A stretch of DNA of 10,265 nt from Halomonas sp. (GTDB lineage: Bacteria > Pseudomonadota > Gammaproteobacteria > Pseudomonadales > Halomonadaceae). Below, one piece after another: positions 1 through 6,280 of this stretch; position 1 is the first letter of the stretch; each line of letters opens with the position of its first letter. The stretch covers positions 1-10,265 of the forward strand of contig SKHS01000205.1 in NCBI GenBank assembly GCA_007116835.1, in the 5' to 3' direction. Position numbers and translations under genes: made by a program. Below the pieces are notes generated by a model. That model worked only from the letters and a program-made list of their open reading frames with translations, had not been told where the DNA came from and did no database searches.

Positions 1-1115
1 AGTGCGCCCCCTAAGCGTTGGTAGCGCCGTCTTAGCCGTTGGCGTACTACTTCTGCTAACGTATTGACCACAAATGTAAAAATAAACAGCGCCAAGGCGG
101 CCAAGATGAGTAAATGGTAGGTGAGACCGCCCGGGGTCGCTTCAGGTAACTCAATAGCGATAGAGGCTGAAAATGAGCGCAGCCCTTCAAACGGACTGGC
201 GCTGAACAGTGCGGTATTGCCGCTGGCCATGAGCACAATCATCGTTTCACCCACGGCGCGTCCTGCACCAATCATAACGGCTGAAAATACCCCAGGCCCT
301 GCGGTAGGCAGCGCCACTTTCCAAAGTGCCTGCCAGCGGCTGGCACCTAGCGCTTGGGCTCCTTCCATTAGGGTGTGCGGCACATCGGCCAAGGCATCTT
401 CTGCTAACGAGTAAATACCGGGAATGATCGCAAACCCCATGGCAATGCCTACGATCAGCGCGTTGCGGGTTGCATAATCAAGCCCGTAGCGCTGGTCGAG
501 TAGCTGGCGTAGGTCACCGCCTAACCAGTGCTGTTCAATAAATGGGGCTAACCACAGCGCCAGCGCGACCATGCAGGCAAGCCAGGGAATTAACCATACG
601 CCTGCCAACGAGAATGGCAGCCGCTGGCGCAGCCGTGCCGCTGCAAGATGCCATAGGCCACCGGCTAGTGCTGCGCTCAGCGGCAACCAGATAAGTAATA
701 GCAGGGTGCTGGCCAGGTTTCTTTCGACCCAGGGGGCGAGCAATAACCCAGCTATAAAGCCAATAACGACCCCGGGGATCGCTTCCATTAACTCCAGCGT
801 AGGTTTAATCCGACTGCGCAGCCGTGAAGACATAAACAGGGATGAATACATCGCCGCCCCTAGCGCAATGGGTGTTGCAAACAGCATCGCCGCGAGGGCG
901 GCTTTTAACGTGCCCCAGGCTAGCGGGGAAAGTGTGCTGAGCGTTAAGGCATCACCAAGAGACAGTAGGGGCAGCGTTTCCCAGATAAGAAAAACGCCAA
1001 TGGCAAGAATCGCTAACAGCACGCCGATGCCACCGGCGGTAATTAGCCCAGTGGCGACGCGGTCTTGAAGTTGGCGCAGCGGCTGACGCGAAAGAGGAAG
1101 CCGAGGGGGAATCAT
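1..1115 (-). CDS. pstC: Phosphate ABC transporter permease PstC (partial, C-terminus beyond window edge)
   Basis: This is one of the two inner-membrane permeases of the high-affinity phosphate importer PstSCAB. The ATG at 1115 opens the frame, which is still open at position 1 after 371 codons, so the extreme C-terminus is missing. Residues 24-44 form a first membrane segment, and the permease domain begins near W67-G-T-L-K. The EAA-type loop that contacts the ATPase is clear (EGAQALGASRWQALWKVALP), followed by GAGRAVGETMIVLMASGNT, a PstC hallmark. The C-terminal sequence (FVVNTLAEVVRQRLRRRY) resembles the long, 700-residue-class PstC of Pseudomonas and Vibrio, but here the large N-terminal insert between the first membrane segment and the permease domain is absent. 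The gene lies 97 bp downstream of pstS and has its own Pho box. No strong Shine-Dalgarno is visible before the ATG. In-frame TTG at 1136 is an alternative start; an in-frame stop lies just beyond it. The family call is very secure. Confidence 0.95.
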   Translation of the reverse strand, partial: MIPPRLPLSRQPLRQLQDRVATGLITAGGIGVLLAILAIGVFLIWETLPLLSLGDALTLSTLSPLAWGTLKAALAAMLFATPIALGAAMYSSLFMSSRLRSRIKPTLELMEAIPGVVIGFIAGLLLAPWVERNLASTLLLLIWLPLSAALAGGLWHLAAARLRQRLPFSLAGVWLIPWLACMVALALWLAPFIEQHWLGGDLRQLLDQRYGLDYATRNALIVGIAMGFAIIPGIYSLAEDALADVPHTLMEGAQALGASRWQALWKVALPTAGPGVFSAVMIGAGRAVGETMIVLMASGNTALFSASPFEGLRSFSASIAIELPEATPGGLTYHLLILAALALFIFTFVVNTLAEVVRQRLRRRYQRLGGA

Positions 1116-1177
1116 GTCGACATCATAAGGGGGCAAGTGCTATCACGAGAATGAACATTCATGAGTGATTTTTCCTC

Positions 1178-1211
1178 ATTTTACGGCACGTTTATGACAG
1201 TTAGGTGACAG
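1178..1211 (-). promoter_or_regulatory. Pho box and -10 element for pstC, placed between pstS and pstC
   Basis: On the minus strand, positions 1211 to 1194 read CTGTCACCTAACTGTCAT. These are two CTGTCA repeats 11 bases apart, which matches the PhoB-binding consensus closely. Exactly 10 bases further on is TAAAAT (1183 to 1178), a good -10 at the spacing usual for PhoB-activated promoters. The box starts 1 base after the pstS stop codon. Under phosphate limitation PhoB should start a separate transcript for pstC and the downstream genes. The match is seen directly; function is inferred. Confidence 0.85.
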
Positions 1212-1212
1212 C

Positions 1213-2160
1213 TTATGGCCACTGCGGTTGTGCATCCCGACGCTGTTCAGGGAGAGGCACAAAGCCAGCGGCTTGCACAATTTGTTGGCCCTTATCGGAG
1301 AAAACAAGGGAAATAAACGCTTGTTCTGCAGGGGGTAACGTGTCACCAGGGGGTAGGTTAACGTACAAATAGAGATAGCGTGAAAGCGGGTATTCATCGC
1401 GTTGAATTGCCGCGATACTTGGCGCAATGGCATTGCCTTGGGCATCCAGTAGGCGCAACCCTTTCACCATCGGGTTTAGGTGGTTGTAGCCTGCGTAACC
1501 CATGGCATTTGGGGATTCCCCGACCGCAGCAATAACGGCGGAGGAGCCAGGATGCTCGCTGATATCACGGCGAAACTGACCATTACATAGCGCACTGGAC
1601 TGAAACAAACCATGCGTGCCTGACGCAAGATTACGGCCATGAAGAGCAATGTGTCCAAAAGGCCACTCGGCGGTGTCAGGCAGCGTACTCCAGCGCCGGA
1701 TAGGTTGGGATGCGCCGCAGGTAAGAGTGGTGGAAAAAATCGCATCCACCTGCTGGTGGGTTAAGGCGTCCAGCGGGTTATGGCGATGTACTACGACGAC
1801 CAATGCGTCACGGGCAACGCGAAGTTCAAGCGGTGGGTAGCCATAGCGGTCTATAAACTGTTGACGTTCGTCAGAGGTCATCGGGCGTGACATAGGCGCC
1901 AGGCGTGTTGTGCCAGCCACCAACGCCGGAGGGGCGCTGGCGGAGCCGCCCGCTTGGAATTGTAAGGTAATATCTGGGTAGCGAGCGCTCAGCGCTTCTC
2001 CCCAGCGCAATACCAGGCCTGCCATAGTGTCTGAACCAACGGCACCTAAGGTACCGCCAATGGCAGTGGTTTGTGCTGATGCCAAGGTGGTCGTAAGCAT
2101 TAGCCAACCCATGAGTAGCCAGCGGTACTTATGACCACGCCGTATACGGTAGCTCTTCAA
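1213..2160 (-). CDS. pstS: Periplasmic phosphate-binding protein PstS
   Basis: This is the periplasmic receptor that delivers inorganic phosphate to the PstCAB transporter. The start is a TTG at 2160, chosen because GAGGGG lies 6 bases upstream and because it gives a full signal peptide: basic n-region (KSYRIRRGHKYR), hydrophobic core, and likely cleavage after ASA near residue 29. An ATG at codon 17 would destroy the n-region. Phosphate-binding motifs are visible: GAVGSDTM near residue 40, GGSASAPPAL near 70, APMSRPMT near 88, and ASGTHGLFQ near 180. The C-terminal YLYVNLPPG...SDKGQQIVQAAGFVPLP is typical. Its 315 residues match the Pseudomonas/Vibrio-type PstS that partners long-type PstC. 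It is the first gene of the unit, with pstC following after 97 bp. A weaker Pho box lies upstream at 2234-2251. Confidence 0.93.
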   Translation of the reverse strand: MKSYRIRRGHKYRWLLMGWLMLTTTLASAQTTAIGGTLGAVGSDTMAGLVLRWGEALSARYPDITLQFQAGGSASAPPALVAGTTRLAPMSRPMTSDERQQFIDRYGYPPLELRVARDALVVVVHRHNPLDALTHQQVDAIFSTTLTCGASQPIRRWSTLPDTAEWPFGHIALHGRNLASGTHGLFQSSALCNGQFRRDISEHPGSSAVIAAVGESPNAMGYAGYNHLNPMVKGLRLLDAQGNAIAPSIAAIQRDEYPLSRYLYLYVNLPPGDTLPPAEQAFISLVFSDKGQQIVQAAGFVPLPEQRRDAQPQWP

Positions 2161-2217
2161 ACGACACCCCTCTTATGATTAACTAGTCTCATCCTATTGC
2201 GATGCAGCAACTTCACA

Positions 2218-2251
2218 ACAATAACCTTACGAAGCGACCACCTTATGACAC
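2218..2251 (-). promoter_or_regulatory. Probable Pho box and -10 upstream of pstS
   Basis: On the minus strand, 2251 to 2234 reads GTGTCATAAGGTGGTCGC. The first repeat matches CTGTCAT at 6 of 7 positions. The second, 11 bases on, matches only about 4 of 7. Ten bases further is TATTGT (2223 to 2218), a fair -10, with the same geometry as the pstC box. The site covers the ATG at 2245 of the divergent thioesterase gene. It is weaker than the internal box, so confidence is moderate. Confidence 0.5.
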
Positions 2252-2658
2252 CGCTGGACTCCGATGTAGACGACGTACCTGCACCTCAGGGGCAGCTCAC
2301 TTTAAAGTTACTGGCTTCTCGACAAGATACCAATTTCTATGGCGATATTCCCGGTGCCTGGTTAGTTAATCAGATGGACCAAGCGGCTGAGCTTGCTGCA
2401 GGCCGTGAGGCGGTCGGTCGCACGGCGACCGTGGCGATTGAGGCGATGGATTTTTTAAGCCCGGTGCGCGTGGGGTCAATGGTGAGCGTGTACACCAACG
2501 TGCAGGAAATCGGCCATAGCTCGATTAAAATCGACGTTGAAGTGTGGGTGAGACCACCTCACGGGCGCTATGTAGAAGAGCGCCAAAAAGTCACGGAAGC
2601 ACGGTTTGTGATGGTCGCCCTGGACGATAATGGCCGGATCCGTGCAGTTCATGGCTGA
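2245..2658 (+). CDS. yciA: YciA-like hotdog-fold acyl-CoA thioesterase
   Basis: This is a predicted cytoplasmic thioesterase that hydrolyses acyl-CoA to free acid and CoA. The 137-residue protein starting at ATG 2245 matches the YciA/acyl-CoA hydrolase family in length (about 130-150). Residues 33-45 (GDIPGAWLVNQMD) correspond to the GDIFGGW...MD helix of the family, and D45 falls where the catalytic Asp of YciA lies. GRTATVAIEAMDFLSPVRVG (58-77) and SIKIDVEVWV are further family blocks. The frame extends upstream to a TTG at 2197, but that adds 16 unconserved residues without a ribosome site. The Shine-Dalgarno for the ATG is weak (GAAG 10 bases upstream). It is divergent from pstS, with only 84 bp between the two start codons, and ends before a strong palindromic terminator. 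The substrate range cannot be read from the sequence. Confidence 0.85.
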   Translation: MTPLDSDVDDVPAPQGQLTLKLLASRQDTNFYGDIPGAWLVNQMDQAAELAAGREAVGRTATVAIEAMDFLSPVRVGSMVSVYTNVQEIGHSSIKIDVEVWVRPPHGRYVEERQKVTEARFVMVALDDNGRIRAVHG

Positions 2659-2682
2659 GCGCAAGGGCCGCGTGTGAAAGCA

Positions 2683-2706
2683 AAAAGGGCGCCTAGGCGC
2701 CCTTTT
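2683..2706. terminator. Bidirectional intrinsic terminator between the thioesterase and TRAP-protein genes
   Basis: A perfect 24-base palindrome: AAAA, GGGCGCCTAGGCGCCC, TTTT. The GC-rich stem is flanked by an A-tract on one side and a T-tract on the other, so it can stop transcription in both directions. It sits between two convergent genes, 24 bases after the thioesterase stop and 20 bases after the stop of the minus-strand TRAP gene. Confidence 0.9.
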
Positions 2707-2726
2707 AGGTGTGGTGCAATATTGCT

Positions 2727-3815
2727 TTATGCTCCGACGCTATCGCGACCCTTCAGGTAAGCGTACTCGCCAATATCGCTAAACGGCCGAACTACCTTCT
2801 GGAAGGCTGAATAAGACTCCCAAACGCGGCGAGACTGCTCATCGTTGTCGACTTGGCGTTGAATCGCCTCTTTTGAAGACTCATAGAGCGCCGCCATGAC
2901 ATCGTCTGGGAAAGTGCGCAGCTGCACGCCGTGCTCATCCACCAGGGTTTCCAGTGCCTGAGCATTGCGGTAAGCAAACTCGCTGATCATCGCGAGATTC
3001 GAGGCCCGAGCAGCTTCTCGGATAACGTCTTGCAGGTCTTCTGGTAAAGCATTCCAGGCGTCTAAATTGATCGTGCCTTCCAGTACGGCCGTTGGCTCAT
3101 TCCACACCGAGGTGTAGTAGTAGTCGGCGACCTGATGCAGACCAAAGGCCATGTCGTTGTAAGGGCCTACCCAGTCGGCAGCGTCTAGAACGCCAGTTTG
3201 CAGCGAGGTGAAAATCTCCGAGCCGGGCATGTTAACGGTGGTGACCCCGATCCCATTCATCGCTTCACCCGCTAGCCCCGGCAGGCGTAAACGAATGCCC
3301 TGCATATCGGCCAGTGAGTTAATCTCTTTCTTGAACCAGCCCGCCATTTGCGTGCCGGTGTTGCCAACGGCAAACGGCTTTAGATTGTGGTTAGCGTAGA
3401 TATCATCCCACAACTCCTGGCCACCGCCGTGGTACAGCCATGCGTTCATCTCGGTAGTATTCATACCGAACGGTACCGCGGTGAAGAATTGTGATGCAGC
3501 CACTTTGCCACGCCAATAGTAGGAAGCAGAGTGACCCATTTCAGCGGTGCCTGCGGCAACAGCATCAAACACTTCAAGCGCTGGAACCAGTTCACCCGCG
3601 CCGTGCACACGGATGCGCATACGACCGTTGGAAAGCTGTTCGACGCGACGTGCAAAATCGTTAGCACCTGTGCCCAACGCGGGGAAGTTTTTCGGCCAAG
3701 AGGTGACCATATCCCAGGTATAGGTTTCGCTGGCATGAGCCGTGGAAACAAACGGTGCAGCAGCGACACCGGCGGCACCTATGCCGGCGGTTTTCAAAAA
3801 TTGGCGGCGTTGCAT
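2727..3815 (-). CDS. TRAP transporter substrate-binding protein, Tat-exported, TakP/DctP type
   Basis: This is the periplasmic solute receptor of a tripartite ATP-independent (TRAP) importer. The chosen ATG at 3815 gives 362 residues beginning MQRRQFLK, a twin-arginine signal, with a hydrophobic core and a likely AHA cleavage near residue 28. A GGAG lies 11 bases upstream. The frame stays open upstream to a GTG at 3890, and an ATG at 3824 is only 2 bases from the GGAG, so both are less likely. The body strongly resembles TakP, the 2-oxoacid binder of Rhodobacter: GELVPALEVFDAVAAGTAEMGHSASYYWRGK (74-104), NTGTQMAGWFKKEINSLADMQGIRLRLPG (152-180) with the expected carboxylate-binding arginine around R177, and ADWVGPY (213-219), where TakP has a Glu before the Trp. 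A 2-oxo or 2-hydroxy acid is the likeliest ligand (inference). No dctQ or dctM membrane genes lie beside it; a terminator follows directly and uvrD precedes. Confidence 0.88.
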   Translation of the reverse strand: MQRRQFLKTAGIGAAGVAAAPFVSTAHASETYTWDMVTSWPKNFPALGTGANDFARRVEQLSNGRMRIRVHGAGELVPALEVFDAVAAGTAEMGHSASYYWRGKVAASQFFTAVPFGMNTTEMNAWLYHGGGQELWDDIYANHNLKPFAVGNTGTQMAGWFKKEINSLADMQGIRLRLPGLAGEAMNGIGVTTVNMPGSEIFTSLQTGVLDAADWVGPYNDMAFGLHQVADYYYTSVWNEPTAVLEGTINLDAWNALPEDLQDVIREAARASNLAMISEFAYRNAQALETLVDEHGVQLRTFPDDVMAALYESSKEAIQRQVDNDEQSRRVWESYSAFQKVVRPFSDIGEYAYLKGRDSVGA

Positions 3816-3834
3816 GGCGGGCATAACTCCGAAA

Positions 3835-3903
3835 TTATAGAATGTTGTTATCAGCGTGACGTTTAGGAAACCTCTGCCTAACGATGGCACTCATGGCTTG
3901 CAT
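3835..3903 (-). CDS. Possible 22-residue leader peptide upstream of the TRAP gene
   Basis: An ATG at 3903 opens a 22-codon frame (MQAMSAIVRQRFPKRHADNN..) ending in TAA at 3835, 19 bases before the TRAP-protein start. A strong Shine-Dalgarno, AGGGAG, sits 6 bases upstream of its ATG, better than that of the TRAP gene itself. The Shine-Dalgarno lies inside a predicted hairpin stem (3904-3914 pairing with 3866-3876). No family is recognised. It may be a leader peptide or simply chance. Confidence 0.3.
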   Translation of the reverse strand: MQAMSAIVRQRFPKRHADNNIL

Positions 3904-3914
3904 CAGAGGCTCCC
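3866..3914 (-). promoter_or_regulatory. Possible leader hairpin upstream of the TRAP gene
   Basis: In the minus-strand transcript GGGAGCCTCTG (3914-3904) can pair with CAGAGGTTTCC (3876-3866) in an 11-pair stem with two G-U pairs and a 27-base loop. It would hide the AGGGAG ribosome site of the short leader frame. The role is unproven. Confidence 0.3.
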
Positions 3915-3959
3915 TAACGCTGTGTCCGTTGGTCAGTATGCGCTAAGCAGGTTTTAATG

Positions 3960-3973
3960 GGCAAGTGCTTGCC
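3960..3973. repeat. Short perfect inverted repeat in the uvrD-TRAP gene gap
   Basis: GGCAAG and CTTGCC are separated by two bases. There is no T-tract on either side, so it does not look like an intrinsic terminator for uvrD. It could be an operator upstream of the TRAP gene. The rest of the 186-bp gap (3816-4001) holds the candidate leader frame described separately and no convincing promoter. Confidence 0.35.
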
Positions 3974-4001
3974 TGCTGCTTTACGCTTACGTTAACACCG
4001 C

Positions 4002-6200
4002 TTAAATAGGGGTAAGTTTGGCAAACCCCAACACTAGCCATTTTACGCCTTCGCCTTCAAAGCTCACCTGAACACGGGCGCGTGCGCCTTCACCCTCTGC
4101 GTTAAGGATTATCCCTTCGCCAAATACCGGATGCATGACCCCTTGGCCCACCTGCAGTGCTGGTAAATCGCCGTCGCTTTCGATACGTTGCTGCGCAAAG
4201 CTTGAGCGGGTAGCGGTGACCGGACGAGAGATATGGCCGCGTAGGCGAACTTCTTCCAGCAAGTGAGGCGGAAGTTCGCGTAGAAAACGCGATGGTCTGG
4301 GGAAGACCTCTTTGCCGTGAAGACGGCGGGTTTCGGCGTGGGTTAGGTAGAGTTTCTGCATCGCGCGGGTAACGCCCACGTAACAGAGGCGGCGTTCTTC
4401 TTCGAGCCGACCAGGCTCCTCAATGGACATTTTATGCGGGAACAAGCCCTCTTCGACGCCGGCAATAAACACCACGGGAAACTCAAGGCCTTTAGCAGAG
4501 TGCAGCGTCATCAGCTGCACGCTGTCCTCAAACTCGGCGGCTTCGTGGTCGCCTGCATTGAGTGCTGCTTCGGAAAGAAACGCTTCCAGTGCCACCATGC
4601 CTTCACCTGCTTCAGGGGTTTCGAAGGCATCGCCGTGGGTAAAAGCGCGCGCAGCGGTCACCAGTTCTTCGAGGTTTTCCACCCGCGCTTGGCCTTTTTC
4701 ACCGCGCTCGCTTTTATGGTGCTCAATGAGGCCGGTATGAGCGGTGATGTGGTCAATGATTTCATGCAGTGGCAACCCAGAGGCGTCGTTGTCTAGCTGC
4801 TCAATTAAGTTAGCAAACGCTTGCACTGCATTGGCGGCGCGGCCTTTCAAGGAGCCATCATGAATCGCATCGTGCAGCGCTTGCCATAGTGAAACGCCTT
4901 GTTCCCGAGCGCGGTGACGCACAATTTCTACGGTGCGAGTGCCGATGCCCCGTGTGGGTACGTTAATCACGCGCTCAAGCGAGGCATCATCATCGCGATT
5001 CAGTAGCAGGCGCAAATACGCCAGGGCATTTTTGATCTCCAGGCGCTCATAGAAACGGTGCCCCCCGTAGATACGGTAAGGAATTCCTTGACGAATTAGC
5101 GTCTCTTCCAGCAGCCGTGACTGCGCGTTAGAGCGATAAAGAATGGCAATATCGCGGCGGTTAACCCCTTCATCGACTTTTTCTTTGATGGTATCGATGA
5201 TGTAGCGGGCTTCTTCTAAATCGTTAAACCCGGCGTAAACCGAAATAGGGTCGCCTTCGACACCGTCAGTCCACAGGTTTTTGCCTAGCCGCTCGCTGTT
5301 ATGGCTAATCAGTGTGTTAGCCGCCTCAAGAATAGCGCTAGTGGAGCGGTAGTTTTGCTCCAGGCGTACGGTGTGGGTGTTGGGAAACTCCTCCTCAAAC
5401 CGGCGAATGTTTTCCACTTTGGCACCGCGCCAGCCATAGATGGACTGGTCATCGTCGCCTACTGCGGTCATCGGCGTTTGTAGCCCTGTGAGCAGTTTTA
5501 GCCACGCATACTGGAGCGTATTGGTGTCCTGAAACTCGTCCACCAGGACATGGCCGAAGCGTTCGCGGTAATGATTTAAAAGCGGCGGGTTGTCGCGTAA
5601 CAGCTCTAAGCTTCTTAGCAGCAGCTCGCCGAAATCCACCAGCCCGCCGCGTTCGCAGGTAAATTGGTAGCGCTCATAAAGCTCGACCATTTGGCCAAGA
5701 TACGCGTCGCCATCGACATTTACTTGGTGGGGACGCAGCCCTTCCTCTTTACAACCAGAGATAAAGCCCTGCACCTGACGGGGTGGGTAACGTTCATCAT
5801 CAATGGCGTAATCTTTGAGCATCCGCTTTACCAGCCGCAGCTGGTCATCGGAGTCAATGATTTGGAAATGTTGTGGCAGCCGAGCATCCTGCCAGTGGGT
5901 GCGCAAAAGGCGGTGGGCAATCGAGTGAAACGTGCCAACCCACACATGGCGCATGGAAATGCTTAACAACGCTTCTAGACGTGTGCGCATTTCCCGGGCG
6001 GCTTTGTTGGTAAACGTAACGGCCAGCAGAGCATAGGGGGACAGCCCTTCAGCTTGCATGAGCCAGGCAATACGGTGAACCAGCACGCGGGTTTTACCGG
6101 AACCAGCGCCTGCCAGTACTAACAAATTACCCTGGGGAGCGCTCACTGCCTCCCGCTGGGCAGGATTAAGCTGATCAAGTATCGCCGTGACGTCGTCCAT
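4002..6200 (-). CDS. uvrD: DNA helicase II (UvrD)
   Basis: This is an SF1A 3'-5' DNA helicase that unwinds DNA in nucleotide-excision repair (releasing the UvrC-incised oligomer) and methyl-directed mismatch repair, and dislodges RecA filaments. All helicase motifs are visible in 732 residues: Q motif LNPAQREAV (11-19), Walker A AGAGSGKT (30-37), Ia AVTFTNKAAREM (60-71), II VDEFQDTN, III GDDDQSIYGWRGA, IV LEQNYRST, V LMTLHSAKGLEF and VI EERRLCYVGVTRA. The C-terminus GEGVKWLVLGFAKL matches the small Tudor-like end domain of E. coli UvrD (720 residues), which argues for UvrD rather than Rep or PcrA. The ATG at 6200 has only a weak ribosome site. It lies 80 bp downstream of hexR in the same direction, with competing hairpins in between. 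No LexA box was seen in that gap. Confidence 0.96.
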   Translation of the reverse strand: MDDVTAILDQLNPAQREAVSAPQGNLLVLAGAGSGKTRVLVHRIAWLMQAEGLSPYALLAVTFTNKAAREMRTRLEALLSISMRHVWVGTFHSIAHRLLRTHWQDARLPQHFQIIDSDDQLRLVKRMLKDYAIDDERYPPRQVQGFISGCKEEGLRPHQVNVDGDAYLGQMVELYERYQFTCERGGLVDFGELLLRSLELLRDNPPLLNHYRERFGHVLVDEFQDTNTLQYAWLKLLTGLQTPMTAVGDDDQSIYGWRGAKVENIRRFEEEFPNTHTVRLEQNYRSTSAILEAANTLISHNSERLGKNLWTDGVEGDPISVYAGFNDLEEARYIIDTIKEKVDEGVNRRDIAILYRSNAQSRLLEETLIRQGIPYRIYGGHRFYERLEIKNALAYLRLLLNRDDDASLERVINVPTRGIGTRTVEIVRHRAREQGVSLWQALHDAIHDGSLKGRAANAVQAFANLIEQLDNDASGLPLHEIIDHITAHTGLIEHHKSERGEKGQARVENLEELVTAARAFTHGDAFETPEAGEGMVALEAFLSEAALNAGDHEAAEFEDSVQLMTLHSAKGLEFPVVFIAGVEEGLFPHKMSIEEPGRLEEERRLCYVGVTRAMQKLYLTHAETRRLHGKEVFPRPSRFLRELPPHLLEEVRLRGHISRPVTATRSSFAQQRIESDGDLPALQVGQGVMHPVFGEGIILNAEGEGARARVQVSFEGEGVKWLVLGFAKLTPI

Positions 6201-6229
6201 AATAAGCCGCTGCCGGTTCTAAAAAGGGG

Positions 6230-6264
6230 CAGCCAGTTTAGCACAGCCAGGTAACTGGCTGTGC
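6230..6264 (-). promoter_or_regulatory. Two mutually exclusive hairpins between hexR and uvrD
   Basis: GCACAGCCAG (6241-6250) and CTGGCTGTGC (6255-6264) form a perfect 10-bp stem with a four-base loop. AACTGGCTG (6253-6261, plus-strand reading) can instead pair with CAGCCAGTT (6230-6238). The two stems share bases, so only one can form at a time. On the minus strand a five-T run follows four C bases after the second stem, so partial termination or attenuation of hexR read-through into uvrD is possible. Confidence 0.5.
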
Positions 6265-6280
6265 ATACAGGGGACGGCGA

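Noticed and set aside
571..1068. Plus-strand open frame of 165 codons
   Set aside because: It is antisense to the clear pstC coding sequence, has low-complexity composition and no ribosome site; a shadow frame.
1131..1141. GGGCAAGTGCT repeated at 3959-3969
   Set aside because: Only two 11-base copies in unrelated contexts, one inside a local inverted repeat; not enough to call a repeat family.
3834..3839. Perfect TATAAT on the minus strand just before the TRAP gene
   Set aside because: The transcript would begin within the ribosome site GGAG, and the best -35 at 17 bp (ACGTCA) is poor; likely chance.
3816..3890. Longer N-terminus for the TRAP protein from GTG 3890
   Set aside because: It would bury the twin-arginine signal behind 25 extra residues; the start at 3815 gives a standard Tat signal peptide.
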